From positions 1 through 43,360 of the forward strand of contig JAFZZY010000048.1 of assembly GCA_017615545.1 (NCBI GenBank): a stretch of 43,360 nt of DNA, in the 5' to 3' direction. The position numbers were made by a program, and so were the translations under genes. This DNA is from Lachnospiraceae bacterium (GTDB lineage Bacteria; Bacillota; Clostridia; Lachnospirales; Lachnospiraceae). Below the pieces are notes generated by a model. It saw nothing but the letters and a program-made list of their open reading frames with translations. It was not told the DNA's origin and did no database searches. Of the stretch, positions 1 through 8,629 are shown one piece after another; the first letter of the stretch is position 1; every line of letters begins with the position of its first letter.

Positions 1-917
1 CCGCGGCAGCAGTCCAGGCGGCGCAGCAGGCAGCAGCACCGCAGGCGCCGGCACAAGCACCGCAGGCAGCGCCCCAGGCGGCACAGCCCCAGGGGAAGAC
101 TGCGCTTCCCCAGTACCAGATGATCAACGGACACTACGTGTTGGTTCCGCAGCAGTTGCAGCAGATCCAGCAGACGCCGCAGGCGCAGCCGGGAGTTCCC
201 GTACCGCCCGTGGCACCCGGAGCAGCTCCGACGAAAGCAAAGACCGATGCTGCGTCGATCCTGAGCGCCATTGCCCTGATCAGCGCGATCCTCGCGGTCG
301 GCGGAAGTGTTTGGAATTATTTCAGGAACCTCGGGGACGGTAAATTCATCGTTTATAACTTGCTTTCGACGATCTCGATGGAGTTGTATATACTGGTCGG
401 CATTTGCGTGTTTATGGCGACGAAGAAGGTGAAACGTGACTATGCGGCGCCTTCCATGGCGGTGTCGTATACGCTGATCTCGATGCCGTTGCTGATCGAT
501 CTGATGACGAGACCGACATCCTATCTGCGGTATATCCCGGATACGTTTGAGAAGTGGGCGACACGACTGACTCCGATCTTTTTGATCATCGGCCTGCTTT
601 TGATCATAGCTTGTGCATCGACCATGTTTGCTCCGAAGTTGAACGCGGCAAATTATGCGCAGAAGGCATTGAATGCTAAATTCCTGTCCGGCTTCTGCGG
701 ACTGGTCACACTCGCAGCGGTGCTTTCGGTCGGTTATTATGCTTTGTGGGACGGGACGCTGCATCCTCTGTTCAAAGACTTCGATCGCTACTCCAAGATC
801 GATTTTTGGTGGCTGAGTTTTGGCACGGCGACGTTCTACTATCTGGCGATGATCTTCGGCTGGCTGGCAGTGATCGCGGCCGGATTTACCTATCGTAAGA
901 AGCTGACATCGAGATAA
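1..917 (+). CDS. Membrane protein with Q/A/P-rich N-terminus, 5' partial
   Basis: The reading frame is open from the window edge (first full codon at base 3), so the methionine at 120 is probably internal and the true start lies upstream. The first 40 or so visible codons encode a low-complexity Gln/Ala/Pro stretch, followed by a second Q-rich patch (VLVPQQLQQIQQ). After that come about five hydrophobic segments, roughly at codons for SAILAVGGSVWNY, YILVGICVFMA, FLIIGLLLIIAC, GLVTLAAVLSVGYYALW and MIFGWLAVIAAG, ending in a short basic tail. The layout suggests a cytoplasmic disordered head on an integral membrane domain. Similar Firmicute proteins often carry a zinc ribbon before such a linker, but that part is outside the window. 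The function is not recognised. It ends 25 bases before the next start and may share its transcript. Confidence 0.75.
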   Translation, partial: AAAVQAAQQAAAPQAPAQAPQAAPQAAQPQGKTALPQYQMINGHYVLVPQQLQQIQQTPQAQPGVPVPPVAPGAAPTKAKTDAASILSAIALISAILAVGGSVWNYFRNLGDGKFIVYNLLSTISMELYILVGICVFMATKKVKRDYAAPSMAVSYTLISMPLLIDLMTRPTSYLRYIPDTFEKWATRLTPIFLIIGLLLIIACASTMFAPKLNAANYAQKALNAKFLSGFCGLVTLAAVLSVGYYALWDGTLHPLFKDFDRYSKIDFWWLSFGTATFYYLAMIFGWLAVIAAGFTYRKKLTSR

Positions 918-942
918 ACGAGAAAATGTGGAGGTTTACAAA

Positions 943-1665
943 ATGATACCGGAGATAAAAAAGATCGATGATACTACGTGGGCTCTGGATGAGGGCGGAG
1001 TCAGGTTCTTCCTGCTGGCCGGCAGCGAGCGCTCACTGATGATCGATAGCGGCATGCAGACGGAGGATGCGCGCGGCATCGCGGAGGAGATCCTGACCGC
1101 GGCCGGGGCGCCGCATGGCGAAGCGCTGGTGCTTATTCATACCCATGCAGATCGGGATCATATCCATTGCTCTGACCAGTTTCCTTGGTTTTACATGCAT
1201 CCCGCGGAGGCGACGAATTTCTATGGAACGAAGGGCGCGAACGGGGAAATGCATGCGGTCTGGGACGATGAGGAGATCGATCTGGGTGACCGCACCCTCC
1301 GCGTGATCGAGATCCCGGGGCATACGCCGGGAAGTGTGGCCCTCCTGGATGAGGAGCGCAGGCGCCTGTTCTCCGGTGACTCGGTGCAGGACGGCCGGAT
1401 CTTTATGTTTGGGCCTCAGCGGGAAATGCACGCCTACCGCGCGAGCATGGAGAAACTCATGTGGATGACGGATCTGTTTGATATCGTCTATCCTTCCCAT
1501 GGCTCTTTGGAAGTGAAGCCGGAGCTGATCGAGCAGTTGTATGACGCTGCGGGACGGGTGCTTGCGGGACAGGTCGAAAGTCGCGAAGGCGAGATGTTTG
1601 GCCATCATTTCAGGATTTATGACTGCGGATGCGCTACGTTCCTGGGAGAAGCCGGGGATCAATAA
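943..1665 (+). CDS. MBL-fold metallohydrolase
   Basis: This is a 240-residue metallo-beta-lactamase-fold hydrolase. The signature HTHADRDH (HxHxDxH class) near residue 65 supplies the dinuclear metal site. A later GHTPGS and an FSGDSV segment give the further histidine and bridging aspartate, and YPSHGS gives the last histidine. A GTG at 928 could extend the frame, but the ATG at 943 has a perfect GGAGG at 930-934 with 8-base spacing, so I use it. The family hydrolyses thioesters, lactones, phosphodiesters and similar bonds; the substrate cannot be read from sequence. There is no signal peptide, so it should act in the cytoplasm. The C-terminal YDCGCATF adds two cysteines of unknown role. Confidence 0.85.
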   Translation: MIPEIKKIDDTTWALDEGGVRFFLLAGSERSLMIDSGMQTEDARGIAEEILTAAGAPHGEALVLIHTHADRDHIHCSDQFPWFYMHPAEATNFYGTKGANGEMHAVWDDEEIDLGDRTLRVIEIPGHTPGSVALLDEERRRLFSGDSVQDGRIFMFGPQREMHAYRASMEKLMWMTDLFDIVYPSHGSLEVKPELIEQLYDAAGRVLAGQVESREGEMFGHHFRIYDCGCATFLGEAGDQ

Positions 1666-1709
1666 ATCGTGTGAAGGGCATGCGCATCATGAAACGGAGA
1701 GGATAGGAT

Positions 1710-3158
1710 ATGATAAATGGCTTTTTTGGCGGGGGAGCCCGTGTCGAGTGCGGCGGCTACGCCAGCCATCAAACGCAGATGAAATCACTGGTCGGAAAGG
1801 TGAGCGGCCTGAAGAAATTCAACCTGAATTATAGCACGGAGAGCATGGGGGTATCGTTTTCGGCGAACCTGGAGACAGGTGTTATGGATTCGAGCATAGT
1901 CGTGGCGCCGCGCTACTCCAGAGGCCAGCCGGACGAGTGTTCCCGCACGTTGACGCCCGAGGAATGCGCGCAGCTTTCGGAGACGGTTTTTGCGACCAAC
2001 ATCCTGGAATACAACGGATACGCGGTGATAGTGAACGGCCTGCCGCCGATCGAGGATATGACGATCAGCATGAACTTTGAAAAGGGCGACGACTACTACA
2101 TGTCGTACAATGGCGGCCGTGGTCCCGGAAACGTAGTCCAAGAGGTGCAGAAGCTGTTCCCGCTGATCTTTGAGCTGGCGGATTATTCTCCCGGAAAGGG
2201 CCGCCCGATCATGCCGACTATGCCGTCGGTTCTTGGAACGCACCGCTTTGAGTTTACAGAAGGCAAAAAACACGGGACATTGACCATAAGGATCGACACG
2301 CTGCGGCGTCGGGATGAGGGCCAGGGCGAACTGTTCTCGGAAGGCGACTTCGGTAAGAAGCACTTCATCTTCAATACGGGTTTCGTACATACGGGCAATG
2401 GACGGTACGACCTGAAGATGATCAAAGAGCTGGAGGACTCGATCGGAACGACGCCGGACAACTGGCATTTCGCAGCCATGCTGACGTTTGACTGGGATGG
2501 CCGGATGAAATGCGAGGCGTTTTCGGCCATGCCGGACCTGAAGGATCGGGCGCCGGTGTACGAGATCGATCCGGTGGAGAAACTGGCTTCGGCGTTCCTG
2601 TACTGCGATTCCGGCGATACCTTCAAGACGTTTGCCGTCTTCCTGGATGATAACGAAAAAACCGACTATCTCGTGCGGACGGGCTGGGAGGATCCGGAGA
2701 CGAAGCGTTTCTTCTATTCGGACTATAAGGCGGATACGGAGCGGTTTGCGGATTTCGAAAAGCTGGCAACGCTGGTGAAACTGCATGACTGGAGGGAATA
2801 CCTGAAACTGGGTTCGGATGCGCCGCTTAAGTCGAAGGTCTGGCTGGAGCTGAATTATCGCTACGGACGCTCAGTGATCCTGTCGGAAGAGAAGATCCTG
2901 GAGGCCGTGGAACGCACAAAGGATGAAAGCATCAAGGAACCGCATCTGGAACTGTTCCGGCAGCTGTGCAAGATGATCCAGGAGCTTACGAAGCCGGAAA
3001 ACATCGTTTCCCAGGGCTTCTGGCGGTCCGGCAGGGAAGTGGGGCAGTTGATGGCAGAGACGGAGATCCTGCAATACTTCAATACACCGCTCGTGCGTGT
3101 TGTTGCGGTGACACCGAAGACGGCCATGAGCCCCGAGCAACTTTCGAAACTTATGTAA
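1710..3158 (+). CDS. Uncharacterised 482-residue protein
   Basis: I do not recognise this family. The 482-residue product has no signal peptide, no clear membrane segment and no nucleotide-binding motif. The N-terminus is Gly-rich (INGFFGGGARVECGGYAS), and the middle looks like a mixed alpha/beta soluble protein with many aromatic and acidic residues. An AGAGG-type ribosome-binding site lies about 7 bases before the ATG. It sits 45 bases after the MBL gene and 10 bases before the SIMPL-domain gene on the same strand, so the three are probably co-transcribed. Length, codon use and the spaced Shine-Dalgarno support a real gene; its role is unknown. Confidence 0.75.
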   Translation: MINGFFGGGARVECGGYASHQTQMKSLVGKVSGLKKFNLNYSTESMGVSFSANLETGVMDSSIVVAPRYSRGQPDECSRTLTPEECAQLSETVFATNILEYNGYAVIVNGLPPIEDMTISMNFEKGDDYYMSYNGGRGPGNVVQEVQKLFPLIFELADYSPGKGRPIMPTMPSVLGTHRFEFTEGKKHGTLTIRIDTLRRRDEGQGELFSEGDFGKKHFIFNTGFVHTGNGRYDLKMIKELEDSIGTTPDNWHFAAMLTFDWDGRMKCEAFSAMPDLKDRAPVYEIDPVEKLASAFLYCDSGDTFKTFAVFLDDNEKTDYLVRTGWEDPETKRFFYSDYKADTERFADFEKLATLVKLHDWREYLKLGSDAPLKSKVWLELNYRYGRSVILSEEKILEAVERTKDESIKEPHLELFRQLCKMIQELTKPENIVSQGFWRSGREVGQLMAETEILQYFNTPLVRVVAVTPKTAMSPEQLSKLM

Positions 3159-3168
3159 GGAGAAGAGT

Positions 3169-3843
3169 ATGAATAACTTAAGAATGATACGTGTCACGGG
3201 CACGGGCAGGCTGTCCCTGCCGCCGGACCGGACCATCGTCTACATGGAGTTGACCGACAGCAATAAGGACTATGCGAAGGTGGTCGAGGCGAGCACGAAG
3301 CACACCGGCGAGCTGAAGGATGCACTTTCCGAGCTGGGTTTCGACCGTGATAAGATCAAAACGATCGGCTTCCGCGTGGACGTCGAGAAGGAAGGCTACC
3401 AGGATGATAAACACTGCTGGCGCGAGCGTTTCGTCGGCTATAAGGCGGTGCATTCCGCGAAGGTCGAATTTGGCGTGGACAATGAACTCCTGGGCCGTGT
3501 GATGACGGTGCTGGCGAAGCTGCCGTTCAATCCGACGTTTAGCATTACCTATACGATCAGAGACCTCGATAAGGCGCGCAAGACGCTCCTGACGAACGCG
3601 ATGAAGGACGCGAAGGAGAAGGCGCATGTGCTGGCGAAGGCCGCGGGCGCGAAGCTCGGCCCCGTGTCGAGGATCGTGTACGGCGACGAGATGCCGAACT
3701 TCGTGGCGGACGGAATGCCGCGGATGGCGCGCATGGACAATATGCTCGCGAAGGGGGCGGCGCCGCTGAAGGTGGACATTAACCCCGATGACATCACCGA
3801 AGAAGAAACGGTGAATGTAGTATACGAGATGATACTTGATTAA
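3169..3843 (+). CDS. SIMPL (DUF541) domain protein
   Basis: This is a 224-residue protein of the SIMPL/DUF541 (YggE-like) family. The opening RVTGTGRLSLPPD, the central ELKDALSELGFDRDKIKT, and the later KARKTLLTNAMKDAKEKA followed by LAKAAGAKLG are typical of the fold. Many relatives are periplasmic or exported and linked to oxidative-stress phenotypes, but this one has no signal peptide and should be cytoplasmic. An AAGGAGA ribosome-binding site precedes the ATG. It follows the unknown 1710-3158 gene by 10 bases. The molecular activity of the family is unsettled, so only the family is assigned. Confidence 0.82.
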   Translation: MNNLRMIRVTGTGRLSLPPDRTIVYMELTDSNKDYAKVVEASTKHTGELKDALSELGFDRDKIKTIGFRVDVEKEGYQDDKHCWRERFVGYKAVHSAKVEFGVDNELLGRVMTVLAKLPFNPTFSITYTIRDLDKARKTLLTNAMKDAKEKAHVLAKAAGAKLGPVSRIVYGDEMPNFVADGMPRMARMDNMLAKGAAPLKVDINPDDITEEETVNVVYEMILD

Positions 3844-3908
3844 GTGCTTTCGTCAGAATTTTGTTAGATTCATGACTGAAATACGTAAAGAACGAGCCCG
3901 AATTTTGC

Positions 3909-3937
3909 TTGATATTTCGCATTTTCTATGATATGAT
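3909..3937 (+). promoter_or_regulatory. Sigma-A-type promoter for the SPFH gene
   Basis: TTGATA at 3909-3914 and TATGAT at 3932-3937 are separated by exactly 17 bases. They lie about 90 bases upstream of the SPFH gene start, in the 186-base gap after the SIMPL gene, which holds no other recognisable feature. Confidence 0.7.
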
Positions 3938-4029
3938 ACGAGCAGAGTGGTAAAGGTGCTCGGGAAGGGTTACGAATTACGAGTGAGTAATCCGGATAAT
4001 AAGACATCCTTGAAAGGAGATAAGAAACT

Positions 4030-5412
4030 ATGGGATTGATTTCAACAGTAACAGGTGCATTGACTAGCGCAGCCGGTACCGTATTGGGTGCAGGCGCAGG
4101 TGCTCTCGGCGGAGTATTGGCAGATCAGTGGAAAGAGTATTTCTACTGCGAAGCTATCCCGAACGACATCCTGGTCGTAAAGGGCGAGAAGAGGACCGGC
4201 GGCCGTTCCGTTAATAAGAAGGGCAGCGACAATATCATTTCTAACGGTTCCGTGATCGCTGTTGCAGACGGTCAGTGTATGATCATCGTAGAGCAGGGTA
4301 AGATCGTTGAGGTCTGCGCTGAACCCGGTGAGTTCATTTATGATACTTCTACAGAGCCCAGCATTTTCGCAGGCAGCCTCGGATCCTCCATTATCGCTAC
4401 ATTCCAGGCGATCGGCCGCAGATTTACCTTCGGCGGCGACACCGGTAAGGATCAGAGAGTTTATTACTTCAATACGAAGGAGATCATGGATAATAAGTTC
4501 GGTACCAACAACCCGATCGATTTCCGTGTAGTTGACTCCAAGGTCGGCTTCGACATGGACGTTTCCTTGCGTATCAATGGTTCCTATACCTTCAAGCTCG
4601 TTAACCCGCTGCTGTTCTATGCGAACGTTTGCGGTAACGTTGAGAACGCTTACAACAAGAGCAATCTTACAAATCAGATGCGCACAGAGTTCGTTGATGC
4701 TTTGGCACCCGCTCTGTCCCGCGTTTCCGATCTGGAGATCCGTCCTTCGAAGCTGCCTCAGTACACGAATCAGTTGAAGGATGCCATCAACATCGAGCTT
4801 GCTAAGACTTGGACCGAGACCCGTGGTATCGCTGTCGAGAACATCGCTTTGAATCCTCCGACACTTACCGAGGAAGACAAGCAGAAGCTCCAGAACGCTC
4901 AGGAAGCAGCTGTTTATTCGAACCCGCTCCTTGCAGCTGGTGCGATCGCAGGTGGCCAGGCTCAGGCATGGCGCAACATGGACGGCGCTTCTCCTTCCAA
5001 CATGATGGTTATGAGCGGTATTGCCGGTGGCATGAGCCCCAACTCTCTGTTTGAGACCGCAGCTGCCCAGGGCGCTAAGATGCCCGCTCAGACTGCACAG
5101 CCCGCAGCAACTCCTGCTGCAGCAGCTCCCGCAGCTGACAGCTGGGTATGCGCTAAGTGCGGCAAGACGAACACAGGTAAGTTCTGCGAAGAGTGCGGCG
5201 AGAAGAAGCCCGAAGCAGTAGCAGGATGGACTTGCCCGGAATGCAGTAGCGTAAACCAGGGTAAGTTCTGCACAAACTGTGGAGCTAAGAAGCCTGCTGA
5301 CGCACCTCTTTACAAGTGCGACAAGTGCGGTTGGATGCCGGCGGATCCTAAGAACCCGCCGAAGTTCTGCCCTCAGTGCGGCGATCCCTTTGATGACAAA
5401 GACATTCAGTAA
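4030..5412 (+). CDS. SPFH-domain protein with C-terminal zinc ribbons (YdjI-like)
   Basis: This 460-residue protein resembles the SPFH-family proteins once named virion-core-like (B. subtilis YdjI group). The N-terminus is a Gly/Ala-rich hydrophobic stretch (residues 1-33), then QWKEYFYCEAIPNDILVV opens the SPFH core to about residue 290. An Ala/Pro linker (about 330-370) leads to three Cys4-type ribbons: CAKCGK/CEECGE, CPECSS/CTNCGA and CDKCGW/CPQCGD. In B. subtilis the homologue links PspA to membrane partners under envelope stress; no pspA is visible here. It has its own promoter (3909-3937) and a strong AAAGGAG ribosome-binding site, and is followed by a terminator at 5446-5489. Neighbouring genes encode further zinc-ribbon and membrane proteins, suggesting a shared envelope role. 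Confidence 0.85.
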   Translation: MGLISTVTGALTSAAGTVLGAGAGALGGVLADQWKEYFYCEAIPNDILVVKGEKRTGGRSVNKKGSDNIISNGSVIAVADGQCMIIVEQGKIVEVCAEPGEFIYDTSTEPSIFAGSLGSSIIATFQAIGRRFTFGGDTGKDQRVYYFNTKEIMDNKFGTNNPIDFRVVDSKVGFDMDVSLRINGSYTFKLVNPLLFYANVCGNVENAYNKSNLTNQMRTEFVDALAPALSRVSDLEIRPSKLPQYTNQLKDAINIELAKTWTETRGIAVENIALNPPTLTEEDKQKLQNAQEAAVYSNPLLAAGAIAGGQAQAWRNMDGASPSNMMVMSGIAGGMSPNSLFETAAAQGAKMPAQTAQPAATPAAAAPAADSWVCAKCGKTNTGKFCEECGEKKPEAVAGWTCPECSSVNQGKFCTNCGAKKPADAPLYKCDKCGWMPADPKNPPKFCPQCGDPFDDKDIQ

Positions 5413-5445
5413 TATGACAGGTTGACTCTGTCGACCTATCGATTT

Positions 5446-5489
5446 ACGCTGTCGGGCCAGGCTATTATGTCCGGCTCGGCAGCGTTTTT
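5446..5489 (+). terminator. Intrinsic terminator between SPFH and zinc-ribbon genes
   Basis: A 13-base-pair stem (ACGCTGTCGGGCC with GGCTCGGCAGCGT, two G-T wobbles) is followed by five T residues. It ends 16 bases before the start of the next gene, so it would lower, or make conditional, expression of that gene from the upstream promoter. It also argues against any start codon of the next gene upstream of 5490. Confidence 0.8.
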
Positions 5490-5505
5490 GTGTGAAAGGG
5501 GAAAT

Positions 5506-6810
5506 ATGGCAAATCTGCTTGAGTACAAATGTCCGTGCTGCGGCGGCTCTCTGGAGTTTAATTCACAGGCTCAGAAGATGGCTTGTCCGTACTGCGGTAA
5601 TGAATTTGATATGGCCACGCTGGCGTCTTATGATGAGGCGCTGAACACTTCACAGGCCGAAGACCAGATGAATTGGCAGAGTGAGACCGATGACAACTGG
5701 TCGGCGGATGAAGTTTCCGGCATGGTCACGTATACCTGTAAATCGTGCGGCGGTGAGATCGTCGGCGATCAGACATTGGGTGCATCCAGCTGTCCGTTCT
5801 GCGGCAACCCCGTAGTCATGACGGGGCAGTTCTCCGGCGCTCTGCGTCCGGACCTGGTCATTCCGTTCAAACTGGATAAGGAAGCGGCGAAGGCCGGCCT
5901 GGAGAAGCATCTGGAAGGCAGAAAACTTCTGCCGAAGGTTTTTAAGAGTCAAAATCACATCGATGAGATCAAGGGCGTGTACATTCCGTTCTGGTTGTTC
6001 GACTCCGACGCGAATGCGAACATCCGTTACAGCGCGACGAAGGAGCGCACCTGGAGCGACGCCGACTACAACTACACCGAGACCGAGTATTATTCGGTAC
6101 TGCGTAGTGGAACACTCGATTTCGACAACGTTCCGGTCGACGGTTCTTCGACCATCGATAACAAATTGATGGAGTCCATCGAGCCTTACGATATTTCGGA
6201 TGCCGTGGATTTCCAGACCGCGTACCTGTCGGGCTATTTCGCCAACAAGTACGACGAGACCGCAGAGGATTGCGCACCGATCGCAAACGAGCGTATCAAA
6301 ACGAGTACGCGTGCCGTTTTCCGCGATACGGTAAAGGGTTATCACTCGGTCAATGAGGAGGCGTGCAGCATTAGCCTCGAAAACGCGAAGACGCGTTATG
6401 CGTTGTATCCGGCGTGGCTCCTGTCCACGACCTGGAACGGTCAGAATTTCCTGTTTGCCATGAACGGTCAGACCGGTAAGTTCGTCGGAAACCTGCCGAC
6501 GGATAAGGGGGCATACTGGAAGTATTATGGTATCGGAGCGGGTATTTCGGCGGCCGCCTTCAACCTGATCGCATGGCTTATGAAAGGCTCGGAGTTCGGG
6601 GCGACGCATGTGATCATTGCGTGCATCATTGCATTGTTATTCGGTTTCCTGCCGGTCGGCATCATGAAGAGTAGCATGACTTCGGTTCGCCATAAGGTGG
6701 AAGCGCAGAATTATATCAGGCAGGATAGCCTGAACCTGACGGTTTCCGACGATCTCTACCTGTATAAGAAGCTCGAAAAACGGGCCAGACCGAAACCCAG
6801 TCAACAATAG
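5506..6810 (+). CDS. TFIIB-type zinc-ribbon membrane protein (YdjG-like)
   Basis: This is a 434-residue protein with two N-terminal zinc ribbons: CPCCGG/CPYCGN near residues 10-32 and CKSCGG/CPFCGN near 82-105. A soluble middle domain of about 220 residues follows, and near the C-terminus there are two membrane helices (IGAGISAAAFNLIAWLM and VIIACIIALLFGFLPVGIM). An ATG at 5422 is in frame, but that start would lie ahead of the terminator hairpin at 5446-5489. The ATG at 5506, preceded by AAAGGGG, is the better start. The domain order recalls B. subtilis YdjG, a partner of the SPFH protein YdjI, and here too the SPFH gene is the neighbour. A joint envelope complex is inferred, not shown. Confidence 0.8.
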   Translation: MANLLEYKCPCCGGSLEFNSQAQKMACPYCGNEFDMATLASYDEALNTSQAEDQMNWQSETDDNWSADEVSGMVTYTCKSCGGEIVGDQTLGASSCPFCGNPVVMTGQFSGALRPDLVIPFKLDKEAAKAGLEKHLEGRKLLPKVFKSQNHIDEIKGVYIPFWLFDSDANANIRYSATKERTWSDADYNYTETEYYSVLRSGTLDFDNVPVDGSSTIDNKLMESIEPYDISDAVDFQTAYLSGYFANKYDETAEDCAPIANERIKTSTRAVFRDTVKGYHSVNEEACSISLENAKTRYALYPAWLLSTTWNGQNFLFAMNGQTGKFVGNLPTDKGAYWKYYGIGAGISAAAFNLIAWLMKGSEFGATHVIIACIIALLFGFLPVGIMKSSMTSVRHKVEAQNYIRQDSLNLTVSDDLYLYKKLEKRARPKPSQQ

Positions 6811-6834
6811 TGCGTATGTAGGAGGTACAGTACA

Positions 6835-7464
6835 ATGGGATTTTTTGACAAATTGAAGAACATGGTTAAGAACGACATCAAGTCGGATATCCGCGGTTCC
6901 GTGAACAGAGCGGAAAATGCAGCTGCGAACGCTGTTTACCAGTCGGCGAAGAATGCCGCTCAGAACTCGGCGCAGAAGAAGGAAACTTTTACCTTCACGG
7001 CAGTTCCGAAGAGTGTAGAGGAGCTGAAAGCATTGCCCGAGGCAGACCTGACGACTCCGTTCAAGACCACAGCTCTGGTTATGCTAGTTCTCATGAACTA
7101 TAAGAACGACGTGGACGGCACGCTTGCGATGCTGAATTTCCTGAAGGGACCGGAAGATCTCTCCCAGAAGGAGATCCAGTTCCTGCAGGATCGTCTGGTA
7201 GGCAAGGAGTACGTTCCGGCTTCTTTCTTCGAGGGCGCTACCCCGGAGAACGATTATACGCCGGCGCAGCCGTTTAAGATCACGGTAAGCGATTATGTTT
7301 ATTCGTACCAGAATGAAGGCTATGCGATGCTGAATATCCACTCCTCAGGAGCGGATGACGACCGCCAGGTTCAGCTGCGCCGTAAGGGCGAGCAGTGGTT
7401 CCTGTGGGAGAACTTCGCACTGTCCGATATGCGCATTCCGAAGAGCCAGGATAAATGGGCCTGA
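6835..7464 (+). CDS. DUF6935-like protein
   Basis: This 209-residue cytoplasmic protein begins with an amphipathic helix (MGFFDKLKNMVKNDIK) and an Ala/Asn-rich helical stretch to about residue 48. A compact domain follows, with ELKALPEADL, TALVMLVLMNYKNDVDGTLAMLNFLKGP and a C-terminal beta-rich part ending WFLWENFALSDMR. I associate this domain with DUF6935, from memory and without a search. GGAGG lies 10 bases before the ATG. It follows the zinc-ribbon membrane protein by 24 bases and is probably co-transcribed. The N-terminal amphipathic helix could let it bind the membrane surface. The 164 bases after it hold a small inverted repeat (TCATTG/CAATGA, 7549-7570) and no clear terminator. Confidence 0.7.
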   Translation: MGFFDKLKNMVKNDIKSDIRGSVNRAENAAANAVYQSAKNAAQNSAQKKETFTFTAVPKSVEELKALPEADLTTPFKTTALVMLVLMNYKNDVDGTLAMLNFLKGPEDLSQKEIQFLQDRLVGKEYVPASFFEGATPENDYTPAQPFKITVSDYVYSYQNEGYAMLNIHSSGADDDRQVQLRRKGEQWFLWENFALSDMRIPKSQDKWA

Positions 7465-7628
7465 CAGGGACGGAGATGCGAGAGGACCTTGGAAAGCGAG
7501 GTTGTGTGAGGCGAAATTCTGCACGGATGGGCAGGAAGAGAAATAATTTCATTGGGATTAGTTTCAATGAGATACGTTTACACGGGTAAATGAGCCCGGG
7601 GTGTTTAGTTTTATAGGAGGTAGTTGTC

Positions 7629-7967
7629 ATGGATGTTAAGAAAGTTTCAGAGGATATCACAGAGAAGGTTTCCGCAGCCGGCGCTAAGGCTGAGGAGAAG
7701 ATCCGTTCTGCAGCCGAGAAGGTTGGCGAGAAGCAGGGCGCACCGAAGTGCTGCCCGAACTGCGGTTCGTCGAACTGGCATCTGGTTGAGACCGATACCA
7801 ATAAGTTTTCCTTGGGAAAGGCTTTCGTGGGAACTCTGTTCCTGGGACCGCTCGGCCTCGGCGTAGGCGCTCTCGGAAAGCAGAAAGAGCGTTGGTTCTG
7901 CAGTGACTGCAAGTACAATGCAGAGTACTCCAAACTGAACGCTAATTTCACAGATGTAAGCTTATAA
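7629..7967 (+). CDS. Small zinc-ribbon protein with Gly-rich hydrophobic segment
   Basis: This is a 112-residue protein. Residues 1-36 form a charged helix rich in Ala, Glu and Lys. CCPNCGS (about 38-44) and CSDCK (about 90-94) can form one Cys4 zinc site. Between them lies a glycine-rich hydrophobic stretch (FVGTLFLGPLGLGVGALG), probably membrane-inserted or membrane-associated. AGGAGG lies 8-9 bases before the ATG. It is the fourth protein in this neighbourhood to carry zinc ribbons or amphipathic helices, and a terminator (8016-8051) closes the unit. The function is unknown. Confidence 0.8.
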   Translation: MDVKKVSEDITEKVSAAGAKAEEKIRSAAEKVGEKQGAPKCCPNCGSSNWHLVETDTNKFSLGKAFVGTLFLGPLGLGVGALGKQKERWFCSDCKYNAEYSKLNANFTDVSL

Positions 7968-8015
7968 TGTGACTACGGGAGAGGACTCCCGAGGTACATT
8001 GGCCGAAAGAGTTTC

Positions 8016-8051
8016 ACAGGCTCGGAGCGAAAAGCCCGGGCCTGTTTTTTT
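8016..8051 (+). terminator. Intrinsic terminator
   Basis: ACAGGCTCGG pairs with CCGGGCCTGT (one wobble) around a 10-base loop and is followed by seven T residues. It closes the SPFH/zinc-ribbon region. Confidence 0.85.
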
Positions 8052-8062
8052 ATAAAGAAGAC

Positions 8063-8092
8063 TTGACTGAACCTACGGAAGGATGGTAATAT
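8063..8092 (+). promoter_or_regulatory. Sigma-A-type promoter
   Basis: TTGACT (8063-8068) and TAATAT (8087-8092) lie 18 bases apart, just after the terminator and about 30 bases before the start of the next gene. The transcript would have a very short leader. Confidence 0.55.
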
Positions 8093-8121
8093 ATTGCTAT
8101 GATATAGGGGAGGTGATCGTG

Positions 8122-8487
8122 ATGCTTAAGAAAGTGTTAGTACTTCTTATATTTCCGCTCGTTTGTGCGCTTTCACTGGTTCATTTCTGGTGTTTTATGT
8201 CTCCTGACGGAGGTATAGGTTTTACGATCTTGTATTTGTATTTAGCGTATCCTGCCGCGATTTTTGGAACATCGTTTTACATTGCCCGAAAGGATATACT
8301 AGGTCGCAAGAAGTGGTTGCTTTGCGTCATTTATGGCATCCTGATGATGGTCGCATACTATTGTACGTTCCCTTTGGCTAATAATCTGGCGTTCCATAAG
8401 GTGAATTTTCCGAACATCGGGATCATGTTCGGCGGGGGAGTGCTGGCAGCAATTGGGATGATAGTGGGAGAACCAAGACGGCATTAA
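8122..8487 (+). CDS. Small multi-pass membrane protein
   Basis: This is a 121-residue protein with four hydrophobic segments: VLVLLIFPLVCALSLVHFW, FTILYLYLAYPAAIFGTSF, WLLCVIYGILMMVAYY and IMFGGGVLAAIGMIVG. The frame could start at 8083, but GGGGAGG at 8107-8113 points to the ATG at 8122 with 8-base spacing. The family is not recognised. It is preceded by its own candidate promoter. The 142 bases after it hold no structure I can assign. Confidence 0.7.
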   Translation: MLKKVLVLLIFPLVCALSLVHFWCFMSPDGGIGFTILYLYLAYPAAIFGTSFYIARKDILGRKKWLLCVIYGILMMVAYYCTFPLANNLAFHKVNFPNIGIMFGGGVLAAIGMIVGEPRRH

Positions 8488-8629
8488 GTGTACCCCAAAC
8501 AATCCGAAATCCATCTTTTTTGGCCTAGGGGAATGCCATTGACTCAAAACGACTCTCTGAAAAACACGAAAAAGCGAGAAAAAACGAGTTAACAAGAGAA
8601 AAACTAAGATAATTATGGGAGGAATCATT

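Noticed and set aside
5422..5505. N-terminal extension of the zinc-ribbon membrane protein from ATG 5422
   Set aside because: The extension would be encoded across a strong terminator hairpin; the ATG at 5506 has a good ribosome-binding site and gives the expected CPCCGG start.
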